From positions 1 to 9,598 of the forward strand of contig CAMYBO010000040.1 in the NCBI GenBank assembly GCA_947254045.1: a DNA stretch of 9,598 nucleotides. Direction: 5' to 3'. Below the pieces are notes generated by a model. It saw nothing but the letters and a program-made list of their open reading frames with translations. It was not told where the DNA came from and made no database searches. The first letter of the stretch is position 1. Each line of letters starts with the position of its first letter. Positions 5,842 to 9,598 of this stretch are shown one piece after another. Position numbers and translations under genes: made by a program. Source of the DNA: an uncultured Granulicatella sp. GTDB lineage: Bacteria > Bacillota > Bacilli > Lactobacillales > Aerococcaceae.

Positions 5842-7632
5842 TCATTGCGTTAATCGGCTATAATCTAACGCACGTTTCATCATCGGATTAAAAATCTCCT
5901 TAATTAAAACACTTCCTCCAGCTCCATAAGGATTATATTGAGGTTGTTTTAATGTAATGTATAAAATATATTTTGGATCACTTACAGGAGCGAAACCTAC
6001 TACTGAGTAAATATAATTACTACCATATGAGTAATATCTTCCTGTATCCGGATTTACTAATTCAGCAGTTCCTGTTTTAGCAGCTACTTCTTCTCCTTCA
6101 ATATCAAATCCATTAGCCGTTCCATCTTTCATAGTAGTTGCTTGACGTAAGTATTCTAAAGTTTTTTTCGCTGCTTCTGGCTTAATCACTTGTCCTAAAG
6201 AATTTTCAGAAAAATTAACTGTAGTATTTGTAGCTGGTCTAAATTCATGATCTACAATTCTTAATTTCTTCATTTCACCTTGATTTGCAATCGCTGTAAA
6301 GGCTTGTACCATTTGAAACGCCGTTACAGAAATTCCTTGTCCAAACCCTGTTGTTAATTGTTGTAAATATGAATTATATGAATTCAACCCTGTAGCTTCA
6401 TTTAAAAATCCTGATTGAGTACTTTGACCAAAACCAAACAAATCTAAATATTGCTTCCATTTCTCTACTCCAATTTTTTGAACAACATGGACAAAAGCAA
6501 CGTTACTTGAATGAGCTAGCCCTTCTAAGTACGTAATTCTTCCCCAACCGACTTTATTATAGTCACGGACTAAATCTTTAAAGATTTGAATTTTACCAGA
6601 ATCATATTTTTCATTTGGGTCAAATACACCTTCATTAATAGCGGCAGCAAGAGCCAACACTTTCATCGTAGAACCAGGCTCATAAGCTTCATCCGTTAAA
6701 AGATTATTCCACATCGTAGAAATTCCTTCTTTAGTCGTTCCATTAAATGTAGGACGTTGGGTTGCTGCTACGATATTGCCCGTTTTGGGCTCCACTAACA
6801 TCGCTGTCAACTGATTAGGTAAATATTTTTCAGTTACTTGAGACACTAAAGATTCCAAATATGTTTGCATTTTTTTATCAATCGTTAAATACAAATCATT
6901 TCCATCTTTTGGCTGTTCTGTCACTTCCTCACTTCCAGAAACAACATAGCCATTTCCATCTAATCGTGAAGTTAGTTCTCCAGGTTTTCCAGTCAAAGTT
7001 GCATTATATAATGCTTCAATCCCCATCTTACCGACTAATTGTTCAACAGATTTCCCATCTAATTCTTCCTTTTCAACATCTGTATACCCAATCAAGTGCG
7101 AAGCAAAAATCCCATTTGGATAATAACGTGAAAGATTTTCCGTAAATTTAATACCAGGAAGTTCTTCCTTTTCAATCTTTTCTTTTGTTTCAACAGAAAG
7201 ATTTTTCCCTGCATTCCCAAATTCTACTTGCGCCACATTTTTCTGTGATAAAATTTTTTCAATTTCTGGAGCTTTCATGTCGATATACTTCGATAAAACA
7301 GCAGCTGTTTTTGAAACATCTTGAACGTAATCATTTTTCCCTTTATCCCACTGATCCGTCAACACGGCATATAAAGAAAAATTCGTTGCATCTACGGCAA
7401 TTGGGCTACCACTTGCATCATAAATATTTCCACGTTTAGCTTTTAATAATGTTGTATGCGTTAATTTTTTATCTAATTCTTTTCTTAAATCGACGCCATG
7501 GCTTTGACCAAGCACCATAATTTTATAGAAATTAATAGAAAAAATGAGAAATAGGAAGAATGCGATTGCCATCAAGCAATGTATCGCAATCTTTCTATTC
7601 CCCATATATTCCTTAAAATGTTTCTTTTTCAT
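5842..7632 (-). CDS. Septal class B penicillin-binding protein (FtsI/PBP2x/PBP2B-like), no PASTA domain
   Basis: This is a monofunctional D,D-transpeptidase that cross-links septal peptidoglycan outside the membrane with its partner glycosyltransferase FtsW. The 596 residues show a short cytoplasmic tail, one membrane anchor (about 15-40) and the class B N-terminal pedestal starting at KRGNIYDASG (66-75), where the usual DRNG is DASG. The transpeptidase domain (about 245-585) carries all three catalytic motifs: STMK (nucleophile S321, K324), SSN (375-377) and KTGT (519-522). The protein ends soon after the transpeptidase domain. The PASTA repeats of streptococcal PBP2x and Bacillus PBP2B (proteins above 700 residues) are absent, and the next gene follows at once, so there is no room for a frameshifted tail. 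The ATG overlaps the ftsL stop as ATGA, with AAGGAA upstream, implying translational coupling. Septal role is inferred from the place after ftsL; I leave the symbol open between ftsI, pbpB and pbpX. Confidence 0.95.
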   Translation of the reverse strand: MKKKHFKEYMGNRKIAIHCLMAIAFFLFLIFSINFYKIMVLGQSHGVDLRKELDKKLTHTTLLKAKRGNIYDASGSPIAVDATNFSLYAVLTDQWDKGKNDYVQDVSKTAAVLSKYIDMKAPEIEKILSQKNVAQVEFGNAGKNLSVETKEKIEKEELPGIKFTENLSRYYPNGIFASHLIGYTDVEKEELDGKSVEQLVGKMGIEALYNATLTGKPGELTSRLDGNGYVVSGSEEVTEQPKDGNDLYLTIDKKMQTYLESLVSQVTEKYLPNQLTAMLVEPKTGNIVAATQRPTFNGTTKEGISTMWNNLLTDEAYEPGSTMKVLALAAAINEGVFDPNEKYDSGKIQIFKDLVRDYNKVGWGRITYLEGLAHSSNVAFVHVVQKIGVEKWKQYLDLFGFGQSTQSGFLNEATGLNSYNSYLQQLTTGFGQGISVTAFQMVQAFTAIANQGEMKKLRIVDHEFRPATNTTVNFSENSLGQVIKPEAAKKTLEYLRQATTMKDGTANGFDIEGEEVAAKTGTAELVNPDTGRYYSYGSNYIYSVVGFAPVSDPKYILYITLKQPQYNPYGAGGSVLIKEIFNPMMKRALDYSRLTQ

Positions 7633-8003
7633 TGTTCAACATTCCTTACGTTATTTTCGCCCATTTTTAATCCTTGTTCTTTAGCAATACGATTCACACG
7701 GTCATATTGTGATAATTCTTGTGCCGATTGTAATAACGTATCATTTTTTCTTTGCATCAATGTTGTATTCGTTTGAATGTCTTGTAATTGACGATTTTTA
7801 TTTGTTACAACCATTGAACTAATGATTGTGATTGTTGCTAATAAAAACATAACCACTAAACCAACAATCATGTTTCGTACATAGTTAACTTTTACTCTTT
7901 CTTGCGGAATAGCTGTGACTACATTATCTCTATAAGTATTCGGAAAGACTTCTTTGACTGTTGTTGTTGAATTTACGTCAACAATTCGTTTTGCTAATGC
8001 CAT
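7629..8003 (-). CDS. ftsL: Cell division protein FtsL
   Basis: This is a small bitopic division protein of 124 residues: a cytoplasmic N-terminus with basic residues (1-44), one strong membrane helix (about 45-66, rich in I, V, L and M), then an extracellular part with coiled-coil character (about 70-105) ending in RIAKEQGLKM (105-114), typical of the FtsL/DivIC fold. In known systems FtsL pairs with DivIC and DivIB and activates the septal PBP-FtsW pair. Sequence conservation in this family is low, so the call rests mainly on size, topology and position between rsmH and the class B PBP. The ATG at 8003 follows AAAGGAGG with 9 nt spacing; a TTG at 8006 directly before it is also possible and would add one residue. 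It overlaps the PBP start by 4 bases (ATGA). Confidence 0.92.
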   Translation of the reverse strand: MALAKRIVDVNSTTTVKEVFPNTYRDNVVTAIPQERVKVNYVRNMIVGLVVMFLLATITIISSMVVTNKNRQLQDIQTNTTLMQRKNDTLLQSAQELSQYDRVNRIAKEQGLKMGENNVRNVEQ

Positions 8004-8012
8004 CAAAAAGCG

Positions 8013-8020
8013 CCTCCTTT
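8013..8020 (-). promoter_or_regulatory. Ribosome binding site of ftsL
   Basis: AAAGGAGG is 9 nt before the ATG at 8003 and 6 nt before a TTG at 8006. The choice between ATG and TTG changes the protein by one residue; ATG is preferred as the commoner codon. Confidence 0.8.
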
Positions 8021-8025
8021 ACTAC

Positions 8026-8967
8026 TTATTTTACACGTTCAATCACTCGTAATTTCGCACTTTGTGATCGTGAGTTTTCTTGCATTTCTTCTTCTGTTGG
8101 CAAAATTGGTTTTCTTGTAATCAATTTAAAATTCGCACTTTCTAACTGACCTGGTAAAATTGGTAAATTTTTAGGGCCTTGTTCAACAGTGCTTTCTTGT
8201 TTAAACATCGTCTTCACAATACGATCTTCTAAAGAATGGAACGAAATAACGCTGATTCTTCCGCCGACTTCTAATAAATCAAAAGCCTGTTCCAACGAAT
8301 CTTCCACTGCTGCTAATTCATCATTCACGGCAATACGCACCGCTTGGAAAATTCTTTTAGCTGGATGTCCACCTTTTCTTCTTGCTGCAGCAGGAATACT
8401 ATCTCGAATAATATCCACTAATTCTCCAGTCGTTTCAATTTCATGGTCTTGACGAATACGTTCAATATTTCTTGCAATTTGTTTCGAGAACTTTTCTTCT
8501 CCATAACGGTAGAAAACTCGAACTAATTCATCATAACTCCACTCATTAATAATCTCTTTTGCGGTTAATGGTGCAGTTTGATCCATTCTCATATCTAAAA
8601 CGGCATTTTGATGATAACTAAATCCTCTCTCAATTTGGTCCAATTGTGGAGAAGAAACACCTAAGTCATACAAAATTCCATCTACTTTTTTGATTCCTAA
8701 TTCATTTAATTTTTTCTGAATCATTCTAAAATTCGCATGAATAAACGTGACTTTACCTTCATTTATAAATTTTTCCAAACGGATTTTAGCATTATCAATC
8801 GCATTCATATCTTGATCAAAACAATATAAATGTCCTGTTGTCAATTGACCTAATAAATATTCACTATGTCCTGCTCCACCTAATGTACAATCCACATAAA
8901 TCCCATCTGGTTTTACTTCAAGATTATCCACTGTTTCATGTAGCAATACGGTTACATGTTTAAACAT
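8026..8967 (-). CDS. rsmH: RsmH (MraW): 16S rRNA m4C1402 N4-methyltransferase
   Basis: RsmH (EC 2.1.1.199) uses S-adenosylmethionine to methylate N4 of C1402 in the decoding centre of 16S rRNA. The 313 residues match the family length, and the N-terminus MFKHVTVLLHETVDNL is the canonical one. The Rossmann SAM-binding region shows DCTLGGAGHSEYLL (26-39) and FDQDMNAI (50-57). Further family blocks are YDLGVSSPQLD (100-110), RGFSYHQNAVLDMRMD (114-129), GHPAKRIFQAVRIAVNDEL (200-218) and GGRISVISFHSLEDRIVK (235-252), with a C-terminal KPILPTEEE (286-294). It is the usual second gene of dcw clusters although it has no direct wall function. It begins 18 bp after mraZ and ends 22 bp before the ftsL ATG. 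Its ribosome binding site AAAGG is unusually far from the ATG (13 nt), which may lower translation. Confidence 0.98.
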   Translation of the reverse strand: MFKHVTVLLHETVDNLEVKPDGIYVDCTLGGAGHSEYLLGQLTTGHLYCFDQDMNAIDNAKIRLEKFINEGKVTFIHANFRMIQKKLNELGIKKVDGILYDLGVSSPQLDQIERGFSYHQNAVLDMRMDQTAPLTAKEIINEWSYDELVRVFYRYGEEKFSKQIARNIERIRQDHEIETTGELVDIIRDSIPAAARRKGGHPAKRIFQAVRIAVNDELAAVEDSLEQAFDLLEVGGRISVISFHSLEDRIVKTMFKQESTVEQGPKNLPILPGQLESANFKLITRKPILPTEEEMQENSRSQSAKLRVIERVK

Positions 8968-8980
8968 TCTTTATTAATAT

Positions 8981-8985
8981 CCTTT
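8981..8985 (-). promoter_or_regulatory. Distant ribosome binding site of rsmH
   Basis: AAAGG lies right after the mraZ stop codon and 13 nt before the rsmH ATG, longer than the 4-9 nt seen for most other genes here. No better site or alternative start is visible, and the canonical RsmH N-terminus confirms the ATG. Confidence 0.55.
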
Positions 8986-9417
8986 CTAAAATCCAAAATC
9001 AGCCATTTGTTCTGCTAATTCTTCAAAATTCTCTTCAGTTTCAGCAATATAAGCTTTCCAACGTTCTTCATCCCAAATTTCAATTCGGTCATTCACACCA
9101 ATGACACGACAGTTTTTTACTAAACCTGCATGTTCTCGTAAAGTTGGTGTGATATTAATTCTTCCTTGCTTATCAAATTCTACTTCACTTGCAGCAGAAT
9201 TGAAGAAACGAGCAAATGCACGAGCGTCTTTTTTCGATTGAGGTAATTCACTCAATTTTTGACGAAGCAATTGCCATTGATCAAGAGGATAGCCGTATAA
9301 ACAGCCGTCTAGTCCACGTGTTACAACAAAAGTGAATCCTAAATCTTCACGAAACTTCGCTGGAACAATCATACGTCCCTTAGCATCAATTGTGTGTTGA
9401 TATTCACCGATTAACAT
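8986..9417 (-). CDS. mraZ: MraZ: transcriptional regulator of the dcw cluster
   Basis: This is a DNA-binding protein with two AbrB/SpoVT-like half-domains that assembles into a ring and binds repeats in front of its own operon. The 143 residues match the family length. The two DNA-contact motifs are visible as DAKGRMIVPAKFR (11-23) and DKQGRINITPTLRE (82-95), the tandem DxxGR signature. FARFFNSAASEVEFD (68-82) is also typical. The start is the ATG at 9417, preceded by AGGAGGAG (9430-9423) with a 5-nt spacer; an in-frame ATG at 9435 would place the ribosome binding site inside the gene and is rejected. It is the first gene of the cluster, and a phased GTGG repeat box lies just upstream, so autoregulation is expected. 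In E. coli MraZ represses and in Mycoplasma it activates; the direction here cannot be read from sequence. Confidence 0.97.
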   Translation of the reverse strand: MLIGEYQHTIDAKGRMIVPAKFREDLGFTFVVTRGLDGCLYGYPLDQWQLLRQKLSELPQSKKDARAFARFFNSAASEVEFDKQGRINITPTLREHAGLVKNCRVIGVNDRIEIWDEERWKAYIAETEENFEELAEQMADFGF

Positions 9418-9422
9418 GCAGA

Positions 9423-9430
9423 CTCCTCCT
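9423..9430 (-). promoter_or_regulatory. Ribosome binding site that fixes the mraZ start
   Basis: AGGAGGAG lies 5 nt before the ATG at 9417, giving the canonical MraZ N-terminus MLIGEYQHTIDAKGR. It rules out the upstream in-frame ATG at 9435. Confidence 0.9.
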
Positions 9431-9445
9431 ATCATTCATAATTAA

Positions 9446-9479
9446 CCATAGTTTACCACATCCCCCCACTTTTCACCAC
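9446..9479 (-). promoter_or_regulatory. MraZ box: GTGG repeats at exact 10-bp spacing
   Basis: On the minus strand GTGG occurs at 9479-9476, 9469-9466 and 9459-9456, each 10 bp from the next, and a degenerate ATGG follows at 9449-9446 in the same phase. MraZ is known to bind short G-rich direct repeats about one helical turn apart upstream of mraZ, so this is very probably its operator. It overlaps the candidate promoter, consistent with control by competition with, or contact to, RNA polymerase. Confidence 0.85.
9450..9478 (-). promoter_or_regulatory. Candidate dcw promoter with extended -10
   Basis: On the minus strand TGG precedes TAAACT (9455-9450), forming an extended -10 (TGn plus hexamer). 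The matching -35 at 17 bp is TGGTGA (9478-9473), a poor fit to TTGACA. The predicted transcript starts near 9443-9442, leaving a leader of about 25 nt that includes the ribosome binding site. The poor -35 lies inside the MraZ repeats. A start further upstream in the AT-rich stretch cannot be excluded. Confidence 0.5.
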
Positions 9480-9480
9480 T

Positions 9481-9598
9481 TTTTTATGAAAAAAGTTAAA
9501 AAATATTTTATTTTCACCCCAGATTTTTTAAATCCACTCCATATCACGAAATAAAAAAATATTTTTTGCGATTTTTTCGTATCTATATAGTGAAGATG
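9481..9598. other. AT-rich non-coding leader upstream of mraZ
   Basis: I see no gene here. The stretch is very AT-rich with several A- and T-tracts, which could act as an UP element or bend the DNA next to the promoter. It contains a 14-bp palindrome of A and T (9554-9567) inside wider ACGAAA/TTTCGT arms (9546-9551 and 9575-9580). Another GTGG (9537-9534) and a GGGGTGA (9520-9514) lie here but are not in phase with the MraZ box. The upstream neighbour gene is outside the window. Confidence 0.5.

Noticed and set aside
5825..5845. Longer murE starting at the ATG at 5845, overlapping the PBP stop
   Set aside because: It has no ribosome binding site of its own, whereas AAGGAGG at 5840-5834 is well spaced for the ATG at 5824.
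5590..5853. Plus-strand open frame of 87 codons antisense to murE
   Set aside because: It is a shadow of murE on the other strand; composition is dominated by L, S and Q and no domain is recognisable.
7411..7435. DASG in place of DRNG in the PBP N-terminal motif as a sign of a defective protein
   Set aside because: Related class B PBPs vary here, and all three catalytic motifs (STMK, SSN, KTGT) are intact.
6861..7439. Two plus-strand open frames antisense to the PBP gene
   Set aside because: Both are antisense shadows of the N-terminal half of the PBP, with no start signals and unlikely amino acid composition.
7579..8452. Three plus-strand open frames antisense to the PBP start, ftsL and rsmH
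   Set aside because: They cover well-supported genes on the minus strand and show no sign of coding of their own.
9418..9435. Longer mraZ starting at the ATG at 9435
   Set aside because: It would place the strong AGGAGGAG inside the gene and add six residues not found at MraZ N-termini.
1..9598. A previously undescribed system
   Set aside because: Every coding stretch belongs to a known dcw family in a familiar order; no unknown gene, mobile element, repeat array or defence-like module is present.

Overview
The window is the upstream part of a division and cell wall (dcw) gene cluster from an AT-rich Gram-positive bacterium of the Firmicutes. All genes lie on the minus strand, so transcription runs from the right end of the window to the left. 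Gene content and order (mraZ, rsmH, ftsL, ftsI-type PBP, murE, mraY, murD, murG, divIB), strong AGGAGG-type ribosome binding sites and the PBP2x/PBP2B-like protein next to FtsL point to the Lactobacillales/Bacillales. MurE carries the DNPR signature of meso-diaminopimelate-adding enzymes rather than the DNPA/DNPN type of lysine adders. Within the Lactobacillales this fits a Carnobacterium-like organism better than enterococci or streptococci. The genus assignment is an inference of low confidence.

Layout from right to left: 9598-9418 is the non-coding leader. It holds an AT-rich stretch, then a MraZ box of three GTGG repeats spaced exactly 10 bp apart (a fourth is degenerate), overlapping a candidate extended -10 promoter. 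Then follow mraZ (9417-8986), rsmH (8967-8026), ftsL (8003-7629), ftsI/pbp (7632-5842, ATGA overlap with ftsL), murE (5824-4337) and mraY (4323-3364). An 84-bp gap (3363-3280) carries two small hairpins, a direct repeat and a possible internal promoter. It is followed by murD (3279-1918, GTG start), murG (1901-804) and divIB (783 to the left edge, C-terminus cut off by the window).

The genes form one pathway plus its division partners. MurE and MurD are cytoplasmic Mur ligases. MraY makes lipid I and MurG makes lipid II. FtsL, DivIB and the class B PBP are the septal FtsL-DivIB-PBP part of the divisome that uses lipid II. RsmH methylates 16S rRNA, and MraZ is the cluster's own transcription factor. 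Spacing is tight throughout except at the mraY-murD junction, which suggests one long transcript with a possible secondary start before murD.

I find no mobile element, CRISPR array, tRNA, rRNA, pseudogene or unfamiliar gene. The window is an ordinary housekeeping region. The points worth a second look are modest: the regularly phased MraZ box, the structured mraY-murD gap, the MurE substrate signature with its small deletion, and a septal PBP without PASTA domains.
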